This document shows positions 43,056 to 52,900 of a stretch of 64,000 bases of DNA, piece by piece. Positions within the stretch are counted from its first letter, which is position 1, and the number at the start of each line of letters is the position of its first letter. Position numbers and translations under genes: made by a program. Below the pieces are notes generated by a model, which saw only the letters and a program-made list of their open reading frames with translations, did no database searches and was not told the DNA's origin. Source of the stretch: SIG480 sp045539475 (GTDB lineage Bacteria; Bacillota; Clostridia; Oscillospirales; JAAYXM01); contig JAZQFJ010000045.1 in the NCBI GenBank assembly GCA_045539475.1, forward strand, positions 1 to 64,000, written 5' to 3'.

Positions 43056-44633
43056 TCACTTCTTAAAGCAGCGATCTGCAATGCGTCTCATATTTCCGCC
43101 AAGAATTTTCTTTTTATCCTCAACAGATACGTTTGCAAAAGCAACCCATCCAAGCTGCGGACGAGGATCGCGCATCGGAGCATCCGTTCCATACAGCGTT
43201 TTGCTTGCAAGACCTTCCTCGCAAAGATACTCTATGACGCCTTCCGGAACGCTTGTAAACGTAAGTTGGAGATACACATTGTCATACTTCTTGGCAAGCA
43301 CAGCATAGCTCTCTGCGCAAGCAAAGCTTCGTCCTGCATGGTCAAGGAAGAATGAAATATTCGGATACTTCTCGGCGAGTTCTTCCATGTCTGAAAGGTA
43401 TGTGGGATATCCACCGCTGTCCATAAGCGCAAAAAGGTGATTTTCATTTGCAATCTTAAGCCATGGTTCATACACTGGGTCGTTATATCTTACCCCTGTT
43501 CTTGAATAGAACATCTTCATTGCCGGCATCTTCTCTTCAATATGGTAGTGGTATGCCTCTTTCTCTATATCCTCCACATAGTTCGGATCAATGAGGACAT
43601 ACGGATAAACTCGCTTATCTCGTTTTGCCATATCTGAAACGAGAAGATTTCCCGCTTCGCTGTCTGTCCATATACCAAGCCACGGTGCCACGCAGTATTC
43701 ATCAACACCCATTATATCGGAAAGCATTGACATGTGCTGAAGGTCTCCGTCAACCATAGAAAATCCTCCGCCACAGTTTCCGCCATTCTCAAGAAAATGT
43801 GCGTGTGAGTCAAACACAGGTGCGCTTATCGGCTTGCCCTCTGATGCTTCAACTGCAATTTCATCATTCTGCACCTCAACCTCGGTAGGTAAAGGAATGT
43901 TACAAAGCCTTGCAAGGTTTCCACCTGCCATAAGTTGCTTTTCCTCATCGCTTATTTGAGCATAATCGATAAACGCACGTGCAGCACCCGGACACATCAG
44001 CGGAAGCCCGCTTCCCATACACACACGCTCTGCTCCAAATTCCTTTGCTATGATTTCTACCGCAAAATTTGCCTGCATACTCGAAAGGTCAGTATACAGG
44101 TTGGGGTATTTTCTGAGATATGCAGCAAGGTTATGGAAATCAGACCACGCCGTTCCCTGAAGCAGAACATTAAGTTGCTTATGATTTGAAAGAATTGCAG
44201 AAAGCTCATCCCAGCTAATCTGTAGCTTGTCAATGAGAAGCGGTATTCCATCCTCTTCAAGTACACTGTAATATTCTCCCATCACATCCTCACACGGAGA
44301 GAAAATATGCGTTTTCGGGAACATTTTTACCGCAACCATATTCTTACTTTTCATATCAGAAACAAATTCATCCGGCTTTAAGAAACTTCCTGTATATCCC
44401 GGGGCAATTACATAGCAACCATAGAAGCGACTGTGCTTTGAAAGCTCCTCCGCAAGGCGCTCGTTTCCGTAGGCGGGCGCGTAGTCGCGCGCCCATCCCG
44501 AATACACAAGCGCTCCAGCTATCCCTGCTCTATCCATTGCGGCAAGTATATCCTCGCTCTTCCATATTTCCCGATGGTCTTTAAGCCCACGTTTCCCTAT
44601 ACATACGTTTGAATCGAAATATATCAGTGACAT
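43056..44633 (-). CDS. Two-domain amidohydrolase-2 family protein, N-terminal domain degenerate
   Basis: A 525-residue protein made of two copies of the amidohydrolase-2 TIM barrel. The C-terminal copy (about 270-525) is intact: FDSHAHFLENGG (H-x-H), MKMFYS, FFLDHAGR and LYGTDAPMRDPR. The N-terminal copy (about 1-250) begins FDSNVCIG without the H-x-H pair, and the later Asp motif reads GSGLPLM, so it is probably not catalytic. Family members hydrolyse or decarboxylate small cyclic or acidic compounds. The ATG at 44633 was chosen; a GTG at 44645, overlapping the upstream stop, is possible. Last gene of the carbohydrate operon. Confidence 0.85.
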   Translation of the reverse strand: MSLIYFDSNVCIGKRGLKDHREIWKSEDILAAMDRAGIAGALVYSGWARDYAPAYGNERLAEELSKHSRFYGCYVIAPGYTGSFLKPDEFVSDMKSKNMVAVKMFPKTHIFSPCEDVMGEYYSVLEEDGIPLLIDKLQISWDELSAILSNHKQLNVLLQGTAWSDFHNLAAYLRKYPNLYTDLSSMQANFAVEIIAKEFGAERVCMGSGLPLMCPGAARAFIDYAQISDEEKQLMAGGNLARLCNIPLPTEVEVQNDEIAVEASEGKPISAPVFDSHAHFLENGGNCGGGFSMVDGDLQHMSMLSDIMGVDEYCVAPWLGIWTDSEAGNLLVSDMAKRDKRVYPYVLIDPNYVEDIEKEAYHYHIEEKMPAMKMFYSRTGVRYNDPVYEPWLKIANENHLFALMDSGGYPTYLSDMEELAEKYPNISFFLDHAGRSFACAESYAVLAKKYDNVYLQLTFTSVPEGVIEYLCEEGLASKTLYGTDAPMRDPRPQLGWVAFANVSVEDKKKILGGNMRRIADRCFKK

Positions 44634-44641
44634 TTTAGTTT

Positions 44642-45358
44642 TCACCTCATCATTGTTTCAACAAGAGATGTTGCAAAAAGGTTATGCAGTTCCCTCGTCG
44701 GGTGATTTAATTTGTTTGACAAAAGCTCCGTCACATTGACACCGAGTTCTGCCATTCTCTTCCACTTTGCATAAACATCGCATACGGGAACATTCTCCTC
44801 CTCGCAGAGCGTTCTTGCCGCATCCATATAGCGATCGAGCACACCGCGCCTTTGCCGGTCAGAAAGCTTTTCCGCAAGCTCAATAAAATCGGGGTGAATC
44901 GTTTCACTCACATTTTCCGCAAGCATACACGGCGTCATAAAGATTATCTCACTTTCCACTTCACGAAGACAACGGAAAATCTCGCGAAGGCTCTCTACAT
45001 ATTCAGCAAGTCCCTCGTCCTCTTTTCCGCAATCATTTAAGCCGAAGCAGACGACTGTGAGATCCGGATTTTTTGAAAGGACATCACGTTCTATACGAGA
45101 AAGTCCATATGCTGCCCCCGTTCCCGCAACGCCTGCATTGATGATATTAAGCGGCACTGTCGGAAAAAGAACACCGAGGATTTCCGAAACCTTTTTGTGA
45201 TAGACGCTTTCGCGGTCAAAAACATTGTCATGTCCGCCGCTTCTTCTCGGAATAAGCTCAAAGCAACCTTCAGTCACGCTGTCACCGAAAAAAGCTATCG
45301 TCGGACGGGGATTGTTTGCATCCTGCGCCTTTTTTGCAATTTTTCCTATTATTTTCAT
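44642..45358 (-). CDS. SGNH/GDSL-family hydrolase
   Basis: A 238-residue cytoplasmic esterase-like protein. IAFFGDSVTEG carries the nucleophile Ser, NAGVAGTGAAYGLSRIERDV and VVCFGLNDCGKEDEG are blocks II and III, and the His block is near LNHPTRELHNLFA. It starts four bases inside the end of the preceding esterase gene. It likely removes acetyl or other acyl groups from saccharides. Confidence 0.88.
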   Translation of the reverse strand: MKIIGKIAKKAQDANNPRPTIAFFGDSVTEGCFELIPRRSGGHDNVFDRESVYHKKVSEILGVLFPTVPLNIINAGVAGTGAAYGLSRIERDVLSKNPDLTVVCFGLNDCGKEDEGLAEYVESLREIFRCLREVESEIIFMTPCMLAENVSETIHPDFIELAEKLSDRQRRGVLDRYMDAARTLCEEENVPVCDVYAKWKRMAELGVNVTELLSNKLNHPTRELHNLFATSLVETMMR

Positions 45359-46212
45359 TTTATTATCTCTCCCAAAAACTTATCGGCAAACCATTCCTGC
45401 ACCTTAGCTACATAATGCGCACGGTCGGACGCGAGAACACCATAGCACAAATTGTCGTTTTCATCCCAATAGAGGCAGTCGCGCGGATCAACGAGCTTTG
45501 CACCAATGCGTTTTGCCTGACGTACAATTTCTTCGTTTATGATATCCTCGCTCTCAAGCGGGAGATTAAAACGTTCAAGTCCACCGCGAACAACTATCTT
45601 ATAAAGATATGTCGGAACATCTCCGCCCATAGACTCACGCATAACATCGAAGTGATAATCATAACGCTCTTGAAAATCATCCCGGAGGTATGCTTCATGC
45701 CAAACCTCCTGTTCGCAACCGAGCCAGTGCCATCCGATAACCTCGGGATTCTTGCCTGCATCGGTCAGGTTCTTCATAACAAGGCGGTTTATATGCAGTG
45801 CGAGCGGGAGAAGCGAAATATCCGCTTCTCCGAGTATACCGGGCTTTATTACCGGTTCTTTGTCGCGGTTCCACATTCCGTTGATTATACCCTGACTTCC
45901 GATTGAAATCTGAACGATATAGAGGTCGGGCAACTTCTTTCCGGAATCAATCGCCGCCTGCCACTTCTTTGCGATGAAATATGCAAGACTTGCCGTGTGG
46001 TCCTGGCTTTCACCGAGATTCTTGCCCATACTTGTCCACCCGCTCCACGTAACGTCCGTTATATCAAGCGACTGGTTAGGATTTCTGTCAAGGCCGAATA
46101 CATTTCTCATCGGTGTAAGCACCTTGTCCTCTTCGGAAAGAAACTGCTGGTGCGCCGTTGCATTAGACTGACCGTTTATAAAAAGCACGGCAGCTTTTGT
46201 GTTTTTGTTCAC
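45355..46212 (-). CDS. Sialate O-acetylesterase-like (SASA) carbohydrate esterase
   Basis: A 285-residue protein without signal peptide. LFINGQSNATAHQ is the nucleophile block of SASA/DUF303 esterases (GQSN), and GWHWLGCEQEVWHEAY takes the place of the WxQGE block. The substrate is probably an acetylated oligosaccharide that has entered the cell. It overlaps the next gene by four bases and follows the isomerase gene by 11 bases. Confidence 0.8.
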   Translation of the reverse strand: MNKNTKAAVLFINGQSNATAHQQFLSEEDKVLTPMRNVFGLDRNPNQSLDITDVTWSGWTSMGKNLGESQDHTASLAYFIAKKWQAAIDSGKKLPDLYIVQISIGSQGIINGMWNRDKEPVIKPGILGEADISLLPLALHINRLVMKNLTDAGKNPEVIGWHWLGCEQEVWHEAYLRDDFQERYDYHFDVMRESMGGDVPTYLYKIVVRGGLERFNLPLESEDIINEEIVRQAKRIGAKLVDPRDCLYWDENDNLCYGVLASDRAHYVAKVQEWFADKFLGEIIK

Positions 46213-46223
46213 ACTGATACTCC

Positions 46224-46796
46224 TTATTCGGGCTTGGTTTCAAGCTTTAACGGGAAATCGCCGAGCTTATTTACCTTGAAGCCGTTTTTCTTATACTCTT
46301 CATAGTCAAATGCCTCAAGCTCGTCAATTGCAAGCTTATGGAACTCATAAAAATTCTTCCACCATTCATAGCCTGAGCCAAGTTCTGCATTAAGATATGC
46401 ATCTGCAATATCACAGCCCATTGCCGGAGCAACATAAAAAGCACCCATAGCAAGAACGTTTACGCCGTTGCCCGTGATTGCGCGCAGTGCTGCAGGAACG
46501 CTCTCAACAACGCCTGCATGAACGTGCGGGCATTTGCTTGCAGCGATATGGATACCCATACCTGTGCCGCAGAAGAGCAGTGCACGCTCAAACTCGCCCT
46601 CGCTTATCATTGAGCCGACGCGAAGACCGACTCTATGGAACATAAGGTCTGTATCATTCGGGTCGGAATCTTCTCTTACGCCTACGTCAGTTATCTTCCA
46701 GCCCTTTGCCTTAAGATGCGCAACAACCGCTTCTTTAAGCGGGAATCCTGCAAAGTCTGCGCCCACAACAAGATATTTGTCTTTAACCAGTTTCAT
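46224..46796 (-). CDS. RpiB/LacA-family sugar-phosphate isomerase
   Basis: A 190-residue protein. VVGADFAGFPLKEAVVAHL and LLFCGTGMGIHIAASKCPHVHAGVV contain the catalytic Cys (near residue 76) and the GTGxG phosphate-site loop of RpiB-type isomerases. It is longer than RpiB (about 150 residues), with an added C-terminal tail. Family members act on ribose 5-phosphate, galactose 6-phosphate or tetrulose phosphates. Position between GH43 and esterase genes points to a sugar released by this cluster. Confidence 0.88.
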   Translation of the reverse strand: MKLVKDKYLVVGADFAGFPLKEAVVAHLKAKGWKITDVGVREDSDPNDTDLMFHRVGLRVGSMISEGEFERALLFCGTGMGIHIAASKCPHVHAGVVESVPAALRAITGNGVNVLAMGAFYVAPAMGCDIADAYLNAELGSGYEWWKNFYEFHKLAIDELEAFDYEEYKKNGFKVNKLGDFPLKLETKPE

Positions 46797-46821
46797 AATT
46801 CATTACTCCTCTATAAAAATT

Positions 46822-48273
46822 TTAATGTGCACATTTTCCGAATACCGTAAAGCTGATAACCCCCGGCTCTATCCCTTCCGGCGCACCGAGAACCGTTAGA
46901 CGGACTTTTCTTGCTGTTACCGTCTCAAACGTGCGATAATCCACGCAATAGTCAATCTTATTTTCTGATGCGTCGACAAGCATTTTCCATTCGTCCGAAT
47001 CCGGAGCTGAGTATTCAACTTTATACTGAAAAGCACCAGGGTTGATTCCATCGAGTGTTTCCATCCCGACATCGCGCCAGATTATGCGGCAAGACTCGAT
47101 GTGATAGCCCTTTTCCGCGGCGAGGTCAATTTCTAAAGTTTTCTCCTTATCCTCGGGAGTCGGTTGCCACCATGTAAGTGCGCAATCATCCGTTGCGTAA
47201 ATCGGCTCACGTCCCGGCATATGGCTTGATGCCTCAACCGGCTGGAAAAACGTAAGTGGCAAAAGTCCTGCATCGTTGCCACACTCGGGTTCTTTCATAA
47301 CTCCCGGTGCAAACTGCGGTGTTTCTGTGAGTGCAGGGCAGAAAAGCTCTCCATTTTCGTCAATACCGAGAGGATCCATACCGACTCTTCTTTCAAATTT
47401 ATAGTGGTGACCAAAGAAATATGTATAGAATATCCAGTATGTATTGTCGGGCCCTTCTGCTATACTTCCGTGCCCTGCACCGCGGAGAAGTCCGGTAGGC
47501 TTACGTGTAAGCGGATCGTGCTTCTCCTGACGGCGAAATCCGGAAAGCGGACCTTCATCAGAATAGAGGATTCCACAAGCATAGGAAGAATACTGTGTGC
47601 CGCTTCCCGAATAGAGAAGATAATAGCGCGAACCTATTTTTATCATCCACTGGCCTTCCGTCCATCCGATGCGCTCATTCTGATTATATTCACCGTGGCG
47701 CTCCCACTCTTTGTCGGGTGAGAATGTGTTTATCCACACCGGTTCCGAGATAAGCTTCCACGGCTCATTCGGGTCGCATTCCGCACCAACGGTTCCGGTA
47801 ACGCATTCAACATCCTCCCCTTCCTCAGGCTCTCTTATTTCACACCAGTAAAAATATAGCCGGTCATTCTCTGTAAAATAACAGCCGTCGGGAACTTTCA
47901 TTTCATTCCCGTGCATATCAGTGAGGTTGCCGCAATGTTTGAAGGGACCTAAAGGACTATCCGCAACATACATTTCAGGCAGGCTGTGACCGCTTAAATA
48001 CCACTTTCCGCGAAACTGTACCACCGCAGGACTGTAACGCAGATTGTCAATCCCGATATCAACCTTTTTCCAATGAACAAAATCCTCAGTTACATGTGCA
48101 AGGCTGTAGCTTGCATACATAATCCATTTTCCGTCGTGATATATAACGCTCGGGTCTGAAATAGAGCGGTAATCCTCAAAATTTCTTATATCAATCCCCG
48201 TGTGCTCTACATCCAGCCATCTTCCGCTGGCAACCTTCTCAACGCACAAGGGATTACAATATGTTCTTTCCAT
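46822..48273 (-). CDS. GH43-family glycoside hydrolase with discoidin-like C-terminal domain
   Basis: A 483-residue protein with no signal peptide; ATG at 48273 after AAGGA. The five-blade propeller begins SISDPSVIYHDGKWIMYASY (base Asp near 40), then RYSPAVVQFRGKWYLSGHS, with the acid Glu in GWTEGQWMIKIGSRYYLLYS. Residues about 345-483 form an F5/8 type C (carbohydrate-binding) domain (ATDDCALTWWQP, FQYKVEYSAPDSDEWKML, ARKVRLTVLG). Activity is likely arabinosidase, xylosidase or galactosidase on an oligosaccharide inside the cell. Confidence 0.88.
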   Translation of the reverse strand: MERTYCNPLCVEKVASGRWLDVEHTGIDIRNFEDYRSISDPSVIYHDGKWIMYASYSLAHVTEDFVHWKKVDIGIDNLRYSPAVVQFRGKWYLSGHSLPEMYVADSPLGPFKHCGNLTDMHGNEMKVPDGCYFTENDRLYFYWCEIREPEEGEDVECVTGTVGAECDPNEPWKLISEPVWINTFSPDKEWERHGEYNQNERIGWTEGQWMIKIGSRYYLLYSGSGTQYSSYACGILYSDEGPLSGFRRQEKHDPLTRKPTGLLRGAGHGSIAEGPDNTYWIFYTYFFGHHYKFERRVGMDPLGIDENGELFCPALTETPQFAPGVMKEPECGNDAGLLPLTFFQPVEASSHMPGREPIYATDDCALTWWQPTPEDKEKTLEIDLAAEKGYHIESCRIIWRDVGMETLDGINPGAFQYKVEYSAPDSDEWKMLVDASENKIDYCVDYRTFETVTARKVRLTVLGAPEGIEPGVISFTVFGKCAH

Positions 48274-48299
48274 TTTATTTTCCTTCTTTTGTATGTCTT

Positions 48300-48329
48300 T
48301 GCCCGCAAATGAAGCTTCATCTGCGGGCA
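48300..48329 (-). promoter_or_regulatory. Intergenic stem-loop between solute-binding protein and GH43 genes
   Basis: TGCCCGCA and TGCGGGCA flank ATGAAGCTTCAT. There is no T-run in the transcribed direction, although one lies on the opposite strand, so mRNA processing or stabilisation is as likely as termination. Confidence 0.5.
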
Positions 48330-48348
48330 TATTTTTCTTACAAGGTGT

Positions 48349-49902
48349 TTACTTTACGCGATTATATGCAGATGTATATGCTGCAATGACTTCATCAACA
48401 CCCATTGACTTTACAGTCTCAACAAATGTATCAAAGTTAGAGAGCGGCTCCTGACCGAGAATGAACTTGATAAGCATTTCTTCTGTATATGTATAAAGTC
48501 CGGTCCTGTATGTTTCGATCACTTTCTGCTCTTCATCATTGAAGTCTAGCCACAATGTTACCGGATATTCAGGAAGCGTATGCTCAATGATGAGGTCTTC
48601 ACTTTCAAGAGTTGTCTCGGACTGCATTGCCTCTGCAGCAAGCGGATCAAGGCGGCAGAATGTACCATAGGTCTGGAAGCCATACATTGTATCCGGAAGA
48701 GTTCCCGCTTCATCAGTAATGAACTTCTTCTTTCCGTCAACAACTTCGTATGTCTCTCCTTCCTTACCCCATGAGACAAGCTCCATAGCCTCGTCGGTAT
48801 ACATCCAGTCAATGAACTTCGCCGCATTGCCTATTCCCTTTGTGTTTCCTGTGTCTGTAATCGAAAAGCCTATCATTTCAAGGTCGCCGCGTTCGATCAT
48901 GGAAACTCCCTTTTCGGGGTTTGCAACAGGAGGTGCAAGTGCCTGAAGCTTATAGTCTGTTTTTCCGCCCTTCTTTGCGAGCTGGTTGAAATAATCTATG
49001 CGAAGCTGAAGGTGCGGCAAGATAAAGCCGCGATCTGTAAGCATAAGCTCTTCCCATGTAGCATTGTTGAGATTATACGCATCTGCTGGCATAAGCTTTT
49101 CTTCAATCATCTTCTTATAGAATGATACAATCTCAAGAGCCGTATCTTCGATTGCACCCCAACGCCACTCGTCATCGTCAAAATCATAGTAGATACCATA
49201 TTCCCACCATTTATCAAATGATGAACCGGCAATGTTGAACATATATGACATAGAGCGTGTGCAGAACGGGTAAGAATCCGGATAAAGCTCCTTAAGCTCC
49301 TTACATACTGAATAAAGCTCCTCATAAGTTTCCGGAACCTTGAGGTTATGCTTTTCGAAAATATCCTCACGATAGAGCCATGCACGCATACGGGTTTTTC
49401 CCTCGCGACCCGAACCCGGAGTGTAGTAAACCTTTCCGTCAGCGCGCTTTCTCGGCTTGACTGCTACATTGTATTCCTCTTCAGAAAGGGACTCGAGCCA
49501 TGCATTGTAGTTAGGCATATACTCTTTTAAATCATCAAAAGCAATAAGCCCTTCTCCTGCATATTGGGAATGTGTTCCCGCAACGCTGAATGCAATAATA
49601 TCCGGAAGCTCTTCGCGGGCTGCAAACATAATCGGAAACTTTGTGGCTGCATCTGACGCAGGAACGGCAATAATGTTGAGCGTTGCGCCGGAGCCTTCCT
49701 GCATATATTCCCAAATCTTCCAGTCTTCGCGAACAGGCCAGCTTGCAGATGACTCAACCATAAAGTTAATAACATCATCTTTTGTGAGCGGCTCTGCTGC
49801 ATCCGTACCGTCAAGCTGCGTTGCTCCACCACTGACACCGCCGCAAGCGCAAAGTGCAAGCATCATAATTGCGGCAAGGATTAATGCGATAAGTCTTTTC
49901 AT
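48349..49902 (-). CDS. ABC-type sugar-binding lipoprotein (family 1 extracellular solute-binding protein)
   Basis: A 517-residue lipoprotein; ATG after AAGGAGG. The signal peptide ends in LMLALCACGG (lipidated Cys near residue 20). The mature part has a two-lobed binding-protein fold with IPVMFAAREELPDI-like and SWGKEGETYEVVDGKKKF stretches, close to LipO/LplA-type proteins that bind oligosaccharides. The matching permease and ATPase genes (usually adjacent) are not in the window, so it must work with a transporter elsewhere. Confidence 0.9.
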   Translation of the reverse strand: MKRLIALILAAIMMLALCACGGVSGGATQLDGTDAAEPLTKDDVINFMVESSASWPVREDWKIWEYMQEGSGATLNIIAVPASDAATKFPIMFAAREELPDIIAFSVAGTHSQYAGEGLIAFDDLKEYMPNYNAWLESLSEEEYNVAVKPRKRADGKVYYTPGSGREGKTRMRAWLYREDIFEKHNLKVPETYEELYSVCKELKELYPDSYPFCTRSMSYMFNIAGSSFDKWWEYGIYYDFDDDEWRWGAIEDTALEIVSFYKKMIEEKLMPADAYNLNNATWEELMLTDRGFILPHLQLRIDYFNQLAKKGGKTDYKLQALAPPVANPEKGVSMIERGDLEMIGFSITDTGNTKGIGNAAKFIDWMYTDEAMELVSWGKEGETYEVVDGKKKFITDEAGTLPDTMYGFQTYGTFCRLDPLAAEAMQSETTLESEDLIIEHTLPEYPVTLWLDFNDEEQKVIETYRTGLYTYTEEMLIKFILGQEPLSNFDTFVETVKSMGVDEVIAAYTSAYNRVK

Positions 49903-49926
49903 TTTATTTCCTCCTTGTTTTTTCAT

Positions 49927-49956
49927 GGTCCGGTGGGAGAAAATCTCCCACCGACC
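49927..49956 (-). promoter_or_regulatory. Intergenic stem-loop between giant lyase and solute-binding protein genes
   Basis: CGGTGGGAGA and TCTCCCACCG with a three-base loop. The T-run lies only on the plus strand, so in the sense of transcription it is a stable hairpin without a terminator tail. Confidence 0.55.
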
Positions 49957-49967
49957 GTTTTTTACTG

Positions 49968-52900
49968 CTACGCGATATAGTCGAGAATTCTCTTGATGAG
50001 AACTGCAACCTCTGCACGGGTGGTGTTAGCAAGCGGGTCAATAAGACCGTTCTTACCGTTGACAAGCTCTGCCTTGACAAGCGCAGAAACCGCTTCCTTT
50101 GCATAATCTGCAACTTCATTGAAATCAGCCGCCTGAGGCTCATCTTCCGCTGCGGTGATTTTCTCCATCGAATACAGTGCACGATAAACTATAACCATCA
50201 TATCCTGACGGGTTATTGTGTTTCTCGGTGCGTATTTATTGTCACCGATGCCGTTTACAATACCTGCATTGCGTGCTATTGCAAGCTCTGATGCGAAGTA
50301 GTCATTTTCATTTACGTCTGCAAAGTTTTCGGTATTGTCCGATGCGAGCTTGAATGCACGGACAAGCAGGAGCGCGAAGTCTGCGCGCGTTATATTCGCG
50401 GATGGACTAAACGTACTTGCAGACGTGCCCTTTATTATTCCATCCTCTGCAAGATAGTTTATCGCGCTCTCTGCCCATGCGTGATTAGAAAGGTCTGTGA
50501 AACGGATAGTATCCGTTTCACCCGACGCGTCGGGTGCGGTGTTCGCATCATCTGCAGTTTCGCCGTTTTCTGTGCCATCGGGGGCTTCCTGCTTATCGGT
50601 AGGTGCGGCATCTCCGCCACCACCGCCGCCTCCGCCACCGCCGGACGGTGTGGTGGTATCATCGGTGCTTCCGGAATTGTCGGTTGACTGGTTATCATCT
50701 GCCGATGGCTTACTTGTCGTCGAACCGTAGACCGTTACCGTAAAGTGAACAGTTGTTTCCGTAATCCCGTCAGTCACGGTTATTGCAAAGTGATTGTCGC
50801 CAACCTGCGAGCTATCCGGTTTCCATGTGACGGTCATATCATTTGCGCTTACGGTTGCTCCTCGCGGAAGCGATGTTCCAACAGCCCAAATTGCTCTTCC
50901 CGCAGGGCTGTATGCGCTTATCGGAATTGATATAGAGCTTCCTGCCGAGGTTGTATAGTTCTTGGGTTGAACAACATTCGGTGCACTGTCATAAATGCTT
51001 GAAACCGGAATTCTGAGCGTTTGCCCCTCATCAATATTATAAACATATCCGCGAGCTGTGTTATTTACGTCAACATAGCTTCTGATTAGGGAAACATCAC
51101 CTATATTAAGCTTAATATTTCCGTCTTCGACAGATGCAGACTCGATTCTGTATGCGCCGTTCCGGACTCCGTCGTTCTCGACATATACAAACTTACCTGC
51201 GAGAGCCTCATTAGCAGCCTTCGTATCGTTAAGAGCAATCTCATTATCGGGCTTGTAAACGATATAGTTCTCCTTTGAAAGATCTTCTGTGAAGCTCTGA
51301 ACCTTTCCTGTGTATGCCGCGATTGCTTCTTCGGTTTCAGTATCACCAACGAGTTTTAAAACCTCACCGTCGTTGAGATATGAGTGGATGATTTTTCCTT
51401 CCTTATCAAAAGAAATTACACCTGCAAAGCCACGGAAGTTTATTTTATCCTCTATAACATAATCAACCGAATTATTGGTTGAATACATTATATAATCAAC
51501 TCTTCCGTTCTTAAGAGTTACCTTGACTGCACTGTAAGCGTCAAGAACACCCGGCTTTGAATCTTCCTCACGGACCATCGGAACCTTTTCAATTTTTTCA
51601 ATATACTTATTCGTTACATCATACGGTTCAAAAACGGTCGTGAATACCGTGTCAAGATTTGTTCCGCGATTTCTGACAAGCATATATTCAAGGTTTCCTG
51701 CATGAGCGTTGCTCTTATTCTGCGGAGGCAGCGCCTTTGCAAAGGATACTTCAGAAACAGGACTGTCATTCAGCATCGTGACTCTCAGGCGGACATCACG
51801 TTTCTTATCCATAACCTTTTTCCAGTCCTTGACATTGAACTCAACAGTGAAATCCTTTTCAACAGAGTTATAGGTACGTACATCACGAAGCCATGTATAT
51901 CCTTTCGGGTAAACTTCAGAACCGGCACCACCCGGGTCCGGACCGTATTTTACATCGGGACCTGCATATGTACCGTAAAGGTTTCCTTTATCATCCGTAT
52001 ACATCGGTGTCGCTTCCATATCTCCAAGACCGGAAATAGCCGTATGCTCATCGGACTGGCTGTGGAAGCTGTAGAGATGGTCGTCGCCGCCCTTGATATG
52101 GAAGAAGTCAACACCATAAGAAATTTCATCATCGACATCAACCATAACTACCGATCTTCTGTATTCCTCAGTATTGCTGTACACATCGGCGCTTATATCC
52201 ATAAGCTTGACGCGTCCGGAATCATCGAAGTGTATCGGAGTCTGAGTAGCCTTAATTGTCTCCTGCTCATTCTCATCAACGACAACCGTGTTGTGAGAAA
52301 TCGTTGTGCTTACCCACTGAACGCGGTTCGGCTGCTGACCAGTTTGCTCCGGATATCCGATATCGGGAGCGATATTGAGACCATATGCATCTGCAAAGAG
52401 GTTCAATGTATCGCGGTGACCGTGCATATCATTTTTTCCGAAATAGATTGCAAAGTCGCGATGCGTGTTGTTATAGCTTGATGTGCTTGCGGAGTCATGT
52501 TCTCCGCCGGCGCGAAGCGCGGCAAAACCGTAGCCTGCAAGCATATCACTGGGAAGAGCAAGCTTTCCTTCCGTTTCAATTACCTCTTCAATATCCTTTG
52601 TAAGCTGCTCGGGATCGTCATCAAGGATACTGCCGCGAAGCTCGATTCCACGCGTCTCATGCAAGAAGTAAAGCGCCTGAGCAAGAATCGGCTGCTTCGT
52701 GTTCTTATATGCCAGAAGAATATCATCCTCTACAACTGCAAGACCCGTTCCTCCGATTGCACCGAAGTCGCCTGTGTGCGAGGTGTAGTAACCGCCGAGA
52801 AGCAGACGGATCTGAGCCGCAAACATCTTTGTAAACTTCGGGTTTTCATAAAGGTCAGCCTGCGGATAAAGCTCAAATCCACGCAAAAGCTCTGCAACGC

